From Anomaloglossus baeobatrachus (taxonomy: Eukaryota; Chordata; Amphibia; Anura; Aromobatidae), in assembly GCF_048569485.1 (NCBI RefSeq), contig NC_134353.1, positions 706,234,341-706,298,340 of the forward strand: 64,000 nucleotides of DNA, written 5' to 3'. The translations under genes and the position numbers were made by a program. Position 1 is the stretch's first letter, and every line of letters starts with the position of its first letter. This document shows positions 34,966-45,309 of the stretch, piece after piece. Under the pieces are notes generated by a model that searched no databases, was not told the DNA's origin, and saw nothing but the letters and a program-made list of their open reading frames with translations.

Positions 34966-36053
34966 TGAATTAAACAAGAACCAGGCTATGAAATTTCTGC
35001 ACTACAGGTATCTAGTAAATCAAAATAATGGTGCCATTATGGCCAATCTGCAACATCAAAAACTGAAAAAATATTCATTTTGGGAACGTAGCCTTACTTG
35101 CAAAAAACCCCAAAACATGCAAAAATGAACCAGCGCCGCAAATCTGTTGTGATTTCTGTCTGCAACGTGAGCCCTGAACCTATAAGGTGAAATGCTGATT
35201 TTATAGGACAATCGTCATGAGTGACCAGATGCAGAAGTGACCAGTTAGCCATTAAAAGGTATCAACCACTGAGGACTTCAGTTCTTTTAAACAATTTTTT
35301 ATCAGATGCAGAAGTAGATTTAGAATTCTGACCCTGCTGCCCTCTACTGGACAGAATTAGAATTGCATCTCACCATTGAAAAAGGTTGCAAAAGTCCAAA
35401 AATCAATTTGTAATTTGTAAAGAACTGATCCTTCTAGGCCTCTATGCTTTGGAAACAGTTACAATTTTCCTAATCCTGCATTATACGAAAATGTATTTTT
35501 TTTTATCTCTTCCAATGTGTTAATAAAGCTATAAATGTCTTAAAATAATTCAGTTCACCCTGCAAATGATTTGTATGTGATTGAAACAGTAGTACGGGAA
35601 CATTTTAAGCATGGTGTTCTCTAGGACGACTACATTTTGTAATGTATTTAAGATATACAGTAATGTAGTCAGAAATACTTTACTAAATCAGTAGCACTGT
35701 TTGGACGGTATTGGCTGCTATCCATATTTTATTACAGAGCACCTGTCATTAAGATCAACTCTCCCTCTCCATCAGGCATGCAAGTGTTTGAAAATGACCA
35801 TTGACACCTTTACACCTTCTATCTGCCGTTGCATTCCGAATAATTAGTATATTGATTCTTAATTGTTAAGTGATCTGGGTGTGATCTGTCTACTGAGGTT
35901 GTTTCCCCTCAGCATCAGATTTTTTAGGTTGATTGATAGTTCACTGTCAGATTTACTTTCCTGGCTCCTGATACCATACAGACAAATGAGGTATCAATCA
36001 TGATTAAGAGGATGACACTAGGCAGGAAAACAACTTGGCAAGGCAGAGGCTTG
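34966..36053. other. Intergenic, nothing recognised
   Basis: About 1.1 kb of AT-rich DNA between PPM1F and TOP3B without repeats I know. CTGCTGCCCTCTACTGGAC (35336) recalls a repeat end. A candidate for conserved non-coding sequence, untested. Confidence 0.3.
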
Positions 36054-36057
36054 TTAA

Positions 36058-37239
36058 CCCCTTCAACCCCAGGCGATTTTCCGTTTTTCATGCTCCCCTT
36101 TTTCCGAGAGTTGTAACTTTTTTATTTTTCCCTCAATCTTGCATATAAGGGCTTATTTTTTTTGCAGGACAAGTTGTACTTTCAAATGAAACCATGAGTT
36201 TTACCATATACTGTACTGGAAAATGGCAAAAAAATTCCAAGTGTGGAAAAATTGCAAAAAAAAGTGCAATTGCACAATTGTTTTTGGGATATTTTATTCA
36301 CCATGTTCACTATATGGTAAAACTGACGTGTCAATGTGATGCCTGAGGTCGGTACAAATTCATAGACACCAAACATGTATAAATTTACTTAAAATAGAAA
36401 AATTCACAAGTTTGACCAAAAAAAGGGGCGCACTTTTTGTGCCATTTTCTGAAAACCGTAGCGTTTTTTCATTTTTTGGGATCCATGGCTCAGTGATGGC
36501 TTATTTTTGCATCTCGAGCTGACGTTTTTAACGGTACCATTTTGTACAGATGGTACGTTTTGATCGCCTGTTATTGCATTTTGCGCAAAATTTGTGGCAA
36601 CCGAAAAACTTAATTTTGGCGTTTGGAATTTTTTTGCCGCTATACCATTTACTGATCAGATTGATTGATTTTGATAGATCGGGAATTTCTGAATGCAGCG
36701 ATACCAAATATGTGTGTGTATATATATTGATGGTGATTTGAACTTTGTCTTTTTTTTTTTTTAAAAACTTTTTTTTAACTTTTTTTTATTTTACTAGTGC
36801 CCCTAGGGGGCTATAAGGATCAGCAGTCTGATGGCTTGTTCAATTCTGTAGATCACAGATGCACAGCTCTGATCTGCTGAAATGCTGCGTTCCTATTACA
36901 GCCAGCTCTCTGCCAGCTGTAAAGAGAAATTGAGTCATGTTAGCTACAGGAGTCATCACATGACTCTGTGCTACCATAGCAACCATCGGCTCCACGTGAT
37001 CATGGATGGCGGCGGGTGAGTGCGCGCTTACCGCGGCAGTCATTCACATCGCTCTGTCACATTTTGACAGCGCAATCTAAGGTGTTAACAGGCTTGAGTG
37101 AATCGCGGATCTACCCGCACCTAAAAGCCGCACATCAGCTGACATGTGCGGGACTCACCACCGGCCCACCGCAGCAGCTGGCGGTGATTCCTCCAACATG
37201 AGCCATGACGTACGCAGTACATCATGTGTCGTGAAGAGG
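36058..37239 (+). mobile_element. TTAA-flanked family, full copy A (1182 bp)
   Basis: TTAA at 36054-36057 and 37240-37243. Starts CCCCTTCAACCCCAGGCG and ends GTGAAGAGG. AT-rich first two thirds; CCCCTAGGGGG core at 36802; CpG-rich end with GTGATCATGG. No ORF with transposase motifs, so non-autonomous. TTAA targets point to piggyBac- or Kolobok-type mobilisation. Confidence 0.8.
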
Positions 37240-37302
37240 TTAAGTGCTTTGCTACACCCAGAGCACAATTCTGCCTAATTTACATGTGAATTAAAACTCT
37301 AA

Positions 37303-38934
37303 GGCCTCGATTCATCATTTTCTTCTCTCCTGTTATATGCCTTTTTTTGTTTGCATCCAATTCAATATTCTATTTGCTCCTTTTTAAATTCTATTTTATA
37401 GAAAAAGGAAAGGTTAACTATGAATACCCTCCCAGCTATTAGCTGATCCTCAGCTGCTGTCACTCAAGAAGCTGATTATTTTATAAAATTTACTTTCTTT
37501 AATTTCAAAACCTAAACATCCGAGCTGACCATTACAGGTATGTAGAGAATCAGCCTGATAGTGCCAGTATAGCACTGGCTTTAGCTTATATACATAAATC
37601 CTGGTGATTGGTTCCCTTTAACCCCTTCACGACCATGGACGGATATATCCGTCATGGAGCGTGTCCCGTTAAGCTCCGCCCCCTGCCACGGGCAGGCGGC
37701 GGCGGTCGGCACACATATCAGCTGTTTTCAACAGCTGACATGTGTGCCTGCATGTTGTGAGTGGAATCGCTTCCACTCGCAACATTTAACCCCTTAAATC
37801 TCGCTGCCAAAGTCTGGCAGTGAGAGCTATATGCGCGCGGCCATGATTTTTACTTCCCGCCGCCCCCACCAGAAGTCACGTGCGTGATCACGTGACTTTC
37901 GGTGGTTGCCATCGTAGAACAGGGTCATGTGATGACGCCTGCAGCTATGAAGTTTCACTTTCGTTTTCCCTCGGCCGAGAGCAGAGAGAAACAGGAAGTG
38001 ACTGAATCTGCTGTTTACAGCTGTATAGCTGTGATCAGCAGATAGATAAGAGCGATCGGATTGCTGATCGCTATAGCCCCCTAGGGGGACTAGTAAAATA
38101 AAAAAGTAAAAATAAAAAAAAAGTTTAAAAAAAAACCCAACCTAAAAGTTCAAATCACCCCCCTTGTCCCCCATTGAAAATTAAAGGGTTAAAAAATAAA
38201 TAAATATACACATATTTGGTATCGCCGCGTTCAGAAATGCCCGATCTAACAAAATATAAAATCAATTAATCTGATTGGTAAACGGTGTAGTGGCAAAAAA
38301 ATTCCAAACGCCAAAATTACGTTTTTTGGTCGCCGCAAGTTTTACGCAAAATACAATAACAGGCGACCAAAACGTAGCATCTGCGCAAAAATGGTACCAT
38401 TAGAAACGTCAGCTCGAGACGCAAAAAATAAGCCATTACTGAGACATAGATTCAGATAAATGAGAATGCTACGTGTTTCGGAAAATGGCGCAAAACGTGC
38501 GCCACTTTTATTGGACAAGCTTGTGATTTTTTTTAACCCCTTACATACAAGTAAACCTATACATGTTTGGTGTCTACAAACTCGCACCGACCTCAGGCAT
38601 CATACCCACACATCAGTTTTACCATATAGTGAACACCGTGAATAAAACATCCCAAAAACTATGGTGCCATCACACTTTTTTTGCAGTTTTTCCACACTTG
38701 GAATTTTTTTGCTGTTTTCCAGTACACCATATGGTAAAACTTATGGTTTCATTTAAAAGTACAACTTGTCCCGCAACAAACAAGCCCTCATATGGCAAGA
38801 TTGACAGAAAAATAAAAAAGTTACGGCTCTCTGAAGAAGGGGAGCAAAAAACAAAAACGCAAAAACGGAAAGTGCCCCAGGGCTGAAGGGGTTAAAAATA
38901 ACAAAAGCAAAAATGCAAATGTTGAATCGGGGCC
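37303..38934. mobile_element. Harbinger-like MITE hosting later insertions
   Basis: TAA on both sides (37300-37302, 38935-38937). Ends GGCCTCGATTCATCATTT and ATGTTGAATCGGGGCC. Contains a T2-type piece (about 37430-37617, ending GATTGGTTCCC) and the full TTAA-family copy B. Confidence 0.7.
37622..38891 (-). mobile_element. TTAA-flanked family, full copy B (1270 bp)
   Basis: TTAA at 37618-37621 and 38892-38895. On the minus strand it starts CCCCTTCAGCCCTGGGGC, and its other end is CCCCTTCACGACCATGG on the plus strand. Opposite orientation to copy A, 382 bases away. Its left TTAA is also the right TTAA of a T2-type end (GGTTCCCTTTAA). Confidence 0.8.
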
Positions 38935-39186
38935 TAATTTAACAAGAACGCAGTAACAAATAGCAGGTAACACTTTATTATTTGCCACGAGTAGTCATAC
39001 AACTCACACTATAAAATCCATTCCTGTAGGAGAATTGGTCCACAGTAACAGAGATTGATAATATGTTTACAGCAGAAAAGCTACAATAACGGAAAAGACA
39101 AGGGATAGAGGTTATCCAGAATGGACCATTAAATGGACCACTGGTATTGTTCAAAATAGAGCCTGAGACTCCCTATTACAGAGTAA

Positions 39187-39945
39187 GGCTATGACCGCAC
39201 TTTGCGTCGTGCTACTTGCAGTTCAGAACGCACGTTTGGCATTAATTGATTTAGCCAAAGTTGCCTTTTTAAGAAATTTAGCGCTAAAAACGCATGCGTA
39301 TTTACCACGTTTAAGATGCGTATTCAGTGCTTTTTACATGCTTTTTCACTTGCGTTTTGACAGATGCGTTTTGAATATCAAGACACTGCTAAATAAAGTT
39401 TAAACAGTCAAACAGAAGGAAAAAAATAAAACATATTTTTTTGAATTAATAAAGAAAATAGTTATATTTCATGAAATCATAGCGGTTTTATAATATTTAT
39501 TGCTAAATTAGCAATAAAATCATAATTTCCTTTAATTTCAATGTCGGATTATGTGTGTGTGTAAAGGGACATATTATTCCATTATCTTCATGTCAGAAAA
39601 GCATGTGTTTTTTAAGTTAAAAACGCATTCTTTCTGCAGCTAAAAAGCAGGTAAAACGCAGGAATTTTGATGGTTGATGCTTTTTGCTACTTCTCATTGA
39701 CTTCAATGTTAGCGAAACGATGCAGAAATGGCAAAAACAACTGACATGTTGCTTCTTTGAACGCATGGTTTTTGCCAAAAATTCTGCAAATTAAACACAG
39801 CGTTTTGAAACGCAAAGTACGGACAGGAAATCTTTATTTTCCATAGACTATCATGGAAAACCAAAACGCATGCCTTTGGCATGAAAACGCTGTTGCTCAA
39901 AACGCTGCTGAAACGCAGGTAAAAACGCAAAGTGCGGTCATAGCC
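39187..39945. mobile_element. Harbinger-like foldback MITE with TAA duplication
   Basis: TAA on both sides (39184-39186, 39946-39948). Ends GGCTATGACCGCACTTTGCG and CGCAAAGTGCGGTCATAGCC, a perfect 20-base inverted repeat. Many AAAACGCA/TGCGTTTT units inside. Confidence 0.9.
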
Positions 39946-40084
39946 TAAGAACAGCACTGATACAAGTATATACAAACAAAACATGAATACAAAAAGAACA
40001 TGAATACAATCTTACTTTCTCCATTGAGAAAAGCCAATAATAGAATTAGATTGTTAATATCATAGAAACAAACTCACCTGTATT

Positions 40085-40610
40085 ATACCAGGATAACTTC
40101 CTTACCAGAATCCTACAAAATAGTTGCAAGTGTGTGGTGAGGGGTTGCTTGGATGACATTTTTGCCCATTCTTGTTTGCAAACTAGATCTAGCTCAGTGA
40201 GATTAGATGAAGAAATCTGTAAACAGCAATTTTCGGGTCTTGCCACAGATTGTCAATGTGATTTAGGTCTGGACTTTGACTGGGCCATTCTCATACATGA
40301 GTATGTCTAAATCATTGTAGCGCAGCAGTATTTTTCGGGTTGTTGTCCTGCTGGAAAATGATCCTATGCCCCAGTTTCGAGTTTTTTTGCAGCCTCTAAC
40401 AGATTTTCCTTTAGGATTGCCTTGTATTTAGCTCAATCCATTGTTCCATGGACTCTGAACAGCTTCCCTGTCGATGCTAAAAAATATCCTCACATCATGA
40501 TGCTGCCACCACCATGTTTGATGGTAGGCATGGTGTTTTCTATCACACATTGTGTTTTGCAATTAGCCTCAAAAGTTCTACTTTGGTTTCACCTGAAGTA
40601 ATGTTTTGTA
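40085..40610 (-). pseudogene. Tc1 transposase, C-terminal fragment
   Basis: The minus-strand translation in mixed frames shows GGGSIMM-like sequence near 40500, FPAGQQP near 40350, and NLTELDLVCKQEWAKM (40140-40200), the usual Tc1 tail. Terminal repeats were not found, so it is a truncated relic. Confidence 0.75.
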
Positions 40611-40765
40611 TTCGCCACTTGATTCTGAATTTAAAAACACACTGACAAGCAAATGGATAACAATGTTTAGAACGCATCATCCACTTCAGCTTCGAATACG
40701 AGACTACCTTCATTTTATAGACAATCATCTTGGCTATTTCATATATAAATTTGATTTGCAACTTA

Positions 40766-41963
40766 GTATATGGTTAGTTATGTAACTTCTTTAATTGTTA
40801 TTATTTTGTTAGTATTTTGTAAATCCACTTTTGGCTTTCAACCCTGCCTGAATCCTTCTGATGATGCTCTTGATCAGGTTCAAGCATGACTCGATCTAAA
40901 TCTGATACCAGATCTCCATCACATTCCCAACTCATACTTCGGTACATATACAGATTTTTCTTCAACTCTATCCACAAGTGTTAAATTGGATTGAAGACTA
41001 ATGGGCCAATCCAGCACCTCTACTTCATTGTCATTAAACCATTTCTTCAACAATCTCAACGTATGCTTTGGGTCATTGTCCTGTTGGAACACTATATTAT
41101 CCTTTTCATAGCCATAGTACTCGAGTGTACAAAGTAACTCGTCTTGTAGGATACTCGCATATCGCTCAGCATTGAGACTACGATGGACCCGGTCAAGTAT
41201 GTAACGCATTTGGCTGTGAAACAACCCCATATCATCAGGCTTCCTCCACCAAATTTGACAGATCCTTCAATTTCTTGATCTGTTAGCACCTTTTTTTCAG
41301 ACCCATTTGCACCTATCAGAGAATAGTCTTTTGACTTTTGTCTCATCGCTCCAATTGACCAGTTTCCAATCTACTGCCTACTTTTCATATTTTGTTTGCA
41401 AACTTGAGCCAACGCTTCTTATGACGATATTGTAGTTGAGGCTTTTTCACCTCTTTTGAGGCCGCCATTCCAGACTTGTGTAACATGCATTACACGAAAC
41501 TTGCATGGACGTCTGTGATCTCACTATTACAAAACATATGAGCCACCTCCCTGCCGTTTGTCGCTTCAGAATTGATAGATGTTGTGATGAGCCAACTTGT
41601 TTACTCCAATATCCTGCCTGTATTTCCCCCTCTTGGCTTTTGATTGGATGGACGGACTTCATTTTGTATTCTTCCATGTGTCATGGCACTCACATGATGC
41701 AGTTTGGCAATTTTCTTGGCCGAGATACCGCTATCGATGAGCTGGGTGATGCTGTTTATCTTTTCCTGGGAAATCTTCATGGCTGCTACTCGATTCAAAC
41801 AAGTGATTTTCGCTTGGGAATCAGCCTAACAACACACTGCTATTAGGGAATGTGAGAACAGGTTGTAATTTGTAGTATACAGGAAGAAAGATTTTTCCAC
41901 CACCAGGAGCAAAACAGTAACAATGAAGTGATATGAAAAGAATCTGCATAACTAATCATATGC
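40766..41963 (-). mobile_element. Tc1-like transposon of a divergent lineage (1198 bp)
   Basis: Flanked by TA. Ends GTATATGGTTAGTTATG and CATAACTAATCATATGC, short terminal repeats of about 25 bases. It is shorter and has quite different ends from the other Tc1 elements here. Confidence 0.8.
40919..41798 (-). pseudogene. Divergent Tc1-like transposase, broken
   Basis: Minus strand: MKISQEKINSITQLIDSG and SAKKIAKLHHVS (helix-turn-helix region), IQNEVRPSNQKPRGG (linker), LVNWSDETK near 41350 with the first Asp, VKFGGGSLMIWGCF, and FQQDNDPKHTLRLLKKW with the second Asp; the expected final Glu region (WPISLQSNLTLVD) is degraded. Pieces lie in at least two frames with stops. Confidence 0.8.
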
Positions 41964-41965
41964 TA

Positions 41966-42880
41966 AATAGTTGTAAGTCAAATCTATGTATGAAAGATGG
42001 TGCAAAATACAGGGATATTTTTTATTGAGCAATACTATGATATTGGTGTATATAGCACAAGCGATCAGATGATCGCAGGTTCAAGTCCCCTAAGGGAGCT
42101 AACCAATACAATAAAATTATTTAAATCTTTCGAGATCGCACATGCGTAAAATTACCTATGTGCGAGGAGTTTTTATGTCCTCTTCTTGTTGCTATTTTTG
42201 ATATTTATCAGTGTAGGGACCCGCAAGCGTGAGGATCCGTGATGAGGATTGTGGGCTTACGTACATTGGCCAATTTACAAACTAATACCTCACACATATT
42301 TTATATGTATTTTTTGCACTTTGATTATGCGGGGTGCAGCCGGGCCTCTTAATTCGGCCGTGCATAGTGGAATTTCTGTCCCTTACGTGCTGCAGTGAGT
42401 GGTGTCCGAGTAACCCGCCTAATCTAATAGTAAGGGCGTGGTAATAGGTTGCTGGCTGGACACCATGCGCATACAAGTGTGAACAGTGCCCTATGTGCGC
42501 CACTAGTGTGCAATTTACCTTGCACCTGTAAAGTGTCCATCATGTTGAGAGGCTTGTCTGCATCCTGTTTGTGCATTAGATGTGTTGGCCTGGGCTAACT
42601 GGACTGGTTGCCCTTTTTTTGCTGTGACCTATGTGCGATCTCTAAAGATCGCACTTGCGATCTAGAATTTAACATCGCTAACGAGATCGCTAGCGATGTC
42701 GCAGTGTGTAAAGTACCCTTTAGGGAGCAAAATATAAGCCCTAACTCAGCTTCATAACCTGAAAATTGAGAACATTACAGCACTCAGAAAATGATTCTGA
42801 TTTTTGTTTTGTTACTTAAATAAAAGAAAAACTCTGTATTTGTTATCGCTGTAATCACATTATCCTGGAGAATCATATTA
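41966..42880. other. Intergenic repeat fragments
   Basis: 42055-42110 holds GATCGCAGGTTCAAGTCCCC from the TTAA-family core. 42130-42725 has a Harbinger-like right end (CAGTGTGTAAAGTACCC before TTTA). The middle (42190-42640) is an unnamed repeat with GGATTGTGGGCTTACG. No supported gene. Confidence 0.4.
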
Positions 42881-42884
42881 AAAA

Positions 42885-43165
42885 GTCATTTTCACTGAAA
42901 AAGAAATGCTGAAAGTAAAAGAAAAACTAAAAACTTTTGCAGAATGTAACTATTTTAGGTATTACGCCATACGTGGAATTTTCTCCAACTTTGCTGTACA
43001 TCAGATGATAAAATGGATGGTGTTATTCAAAAGAACAACTCGTCCTGCAAAAAACAAGCCGAACATGGCTATTTCTACGGCAAAACAAAAAAGTCATGGC
43101 TCTTGGAATACAGGAAAGAAAAAAACTAAAGCACAAAAATGGAAAATTACCCTGTCAGGAAGGGG
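42885..43165 (-). mobile_element. TTAA-flanked family, truncated first part
   Basis: Reads on the minus strand from TTAA 43166-43169 through the family's first quarter (CCCCTTCCTGACAGGG, CCAAGAGCCATGAC). The overlapping 87-codon frame is not a gene. Confidence 0.65.
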
Positions 43166-43169
43166 TTAA

Positions 43170-43914
43170 AGGGCTTAAACAGCAGTGATTGGAGCAAACT
43201 CTAGTTGCTGATGTTAGTGGTTGGGTCTACTTTATACATTACCCGGAATGCGACATTCAGTACATCTCGAAAAGGACTCAGAGTAGCAAATGCACCAATA
43301 AGAATAATCACTGCACCTAGATTTCCCATTTTGGTTTGCAAGCCTGATGAAAGGATGTGACTTATAGGGACAGCCCCTTCTCAATATGAGTGTTTGCTCC
43401 TGTTAAAATAAAAGCACTGATACTCACTTCCGGTGCTGTTACTGTGAGGTCAGTATGCGCTCTCCTTGAGCTTATACGAAGTTGTTACATCACGTGTGTC
43501 CTGTGGCCAATCAACGCCTACTTTCGCTCCTTTCGGACGTATCAAACATAAATAGGAAGTAAGAAAGCAGCCGAAGTCGGACTTCCTCTCGATGTTCGAT
43601 ATGTCTGAAGGCAGGGAGAGGGAAACGGGCGGCGATTAGGCGCAGGACTCGCAACTTCACGTGAGCCCCGGGAGAGAGAGTACTGACACTGCTGGAATGG
43701 CATCAGCACCAGAGGGAGTATAAGTGCTTTATTTTAATCCGATCCCAAAACATCCTCACTCAGATTAATAAAAATTATTTTTAGTTAAAGACATTTCTGC
43801 AAAAAATGAATGTGAATATATCGGAACAGGTATGCCTTTTCAAAACACATCATAGCCGCTACAAATCAAAACTTGGCATAGAGCCAGACTTGTAAGCATT
43901 TCTTTCACACATCA
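43170..43914. other. Downstream flank of TOP3B with a dispersed repeat
   Basis: 43375-43790 looks like one dispersed repeat with related ends (CTGTTAAAATAAAAGCAC and AAGTGCTTTATTTTAATCC are inverted copies). No gene seen. Confidence 0.5.
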
Positions 43915-43937
43915 GAAAAGATTTTTTAGGACAAAGT

Positions 43938-43943
43938 TTTATT
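43938..43943 (-). terminator. TOP3B: TOP3B polyadenylation signal AATAAA
   Basis: AATAAA on the minus strand, 17 bases after the TOP3B stop codon. A T/GT-rich stretch (TCTTTTCTGATGTGTG, about 43900-43916) lies 20-35 bases further, as a downstream element should. The implied 3' UTR is only some 35-45 bases. Confidence 0.75.
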
Positions 43944-43960
43944 GAACATATTAAAACATG

Positions 43961-44430
43961 TTACACAAAGTATGCGGCCAAGGCAGCCATTTTGTCCTTT
44001 GGTTTTTTGGGATTACCTCTTCGACCTCTTCCCCTTCCTCTTCCTTGTTTCCTTCCTTGTCCTCCTCTGTGCATAGGATGTCTCATAGTGGCATGTTTCA
44101 GCTCTACCAGATCTTGAAAGACATTGTCACAAAATACGCAGCCTGTGTGCTGAGTCTGGTCTCCAGGAAGGGGACTCTTTGCTTTATTAAAGTCAACAAG
44201 CACAAGGGCAGCATCACAAACGTCGCAGGTCTCTGAAGCGACTCTAACCCTGTGGGCATTTTCAAAGAAGTGCACAATGACGTTACATTTATTACAAGAC
44301 ATCTTCCATTTAGGACCAGAGGTGGAATCTAAGACCATCACTCCATTCTCACACTCCACACACTGGGCGATTCCAAGCATGCTCAGGGAGTGCTGGCAAG
44401 TTGGGTGAGTGCATTCATTGCACCCCATCC
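43961..44430 (-). CDS. TOP3B: TOP3B last exon (C-terminal zinc ribbons and RG-rich tail)
   Basis: 470 bases: two bases completing Gly, 155 codons and TAA. Begins MGCNECTHPTCQHSLSML. Zinc-binding Cys pairs follow: CVEC, CNKC, CDVC, CVFC. KAKSPLPGDQTQHTGCVF is almost identical to human. Next is a basic RG-rich stretch (RKQGRGRGRGRRG), the RGG box needed for RNA binding in mammals, and the conserved end KDKMAALAAYFV. The RG tail is a few residues shorter than in human. The acceptor TTTCTACAG ends at 44431. Confidence 0.97.
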
Positions 44431-45307
44431 CTGTAGAAAGATGGATAGGAAATATAGATCAGTATTAAAGGCAGAAAGCTTTAGAATTCCAAAGATACTA
44501 TGGCAAATTACACAGCTTTACAGTGAATGGTAATGCCAAGGAAATTCCAGTAAGAAAACGAAACAAGCATGTATAAAAGGACTGGCTACTTATTTCTATA
44601 GCTGAGCCGGCCCCCTTTCTAAGAAATGAGCAGCCAGCCCCTTACACACACACACACACACACACGCTGGTATGCAATGAAAACATAAGCTAGTCTGTGA
44701 CAGACGGAAACCATAAGAGGATGTGCCAGGACCCACCTTTGGCCTGAAAATCAGGGAACCTTTCAGATGTAGGCTTGGCTAGTAGGTGAAACAACACAGA
44801 GGTTGTCTGATCTCAAAATCCAATTTTTTTTATAAGCTAATCTGTGCTGTATTGTAATATACAACACACTTACACATTTAGTTTTTTGTTTCTACATTTC
44901 ATTCCTCCTGAATTTCACTTCATTCCCTGCACTCACTTTGTTTACCTGCAGCTCTACCAAACTTGGCAGCTACCAATGCTTGTTTTTCTAACCTGACAGG
45001 CAGAGGTGGCACCGCCCTGCCTCAGTGTCCAGCCCAGATCACCGCACACAAACTGGCTGTCAGTTATTAGCTCCAGCCCCGCCCTCGGTCCGCCTACTTC
45101 ACACTCATTGGCTGTCAGTTATCTGGCCCAGCCCAGCCCTCTATCACTCCAGCAGTAGAAACAACAGAGCAGATATCCTGGGAAGTGCATCCCAATGACT
45201 ACATTCCACACCACAGGATGATAGAGATTCATATGTCCCCCATTACCCCTGACATAGAAGTACTATGAAAAAAAAAATCTATAGTGATGTGAATGTGTAT
45301 ATGTACA
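44431..45307. other. TOP3B intron
   Basis: Mostly unrecognised. A CA repeat lies at 44644-44665. GCTGTCAGTTAT occurs twice near 45055 and 45110 in a CTC-rich region. No gene. Confidence 0.4.
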
Positions 45308-45309
45308 TA

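Noticed and set aside
42065-42105. tRNA-like B-box (GGTTCAAGTCCCC)
   Set aside because: Part of the TTAA-family core; no A-box or cloverleaf fits upstream, so not called as tRNA or SINE.
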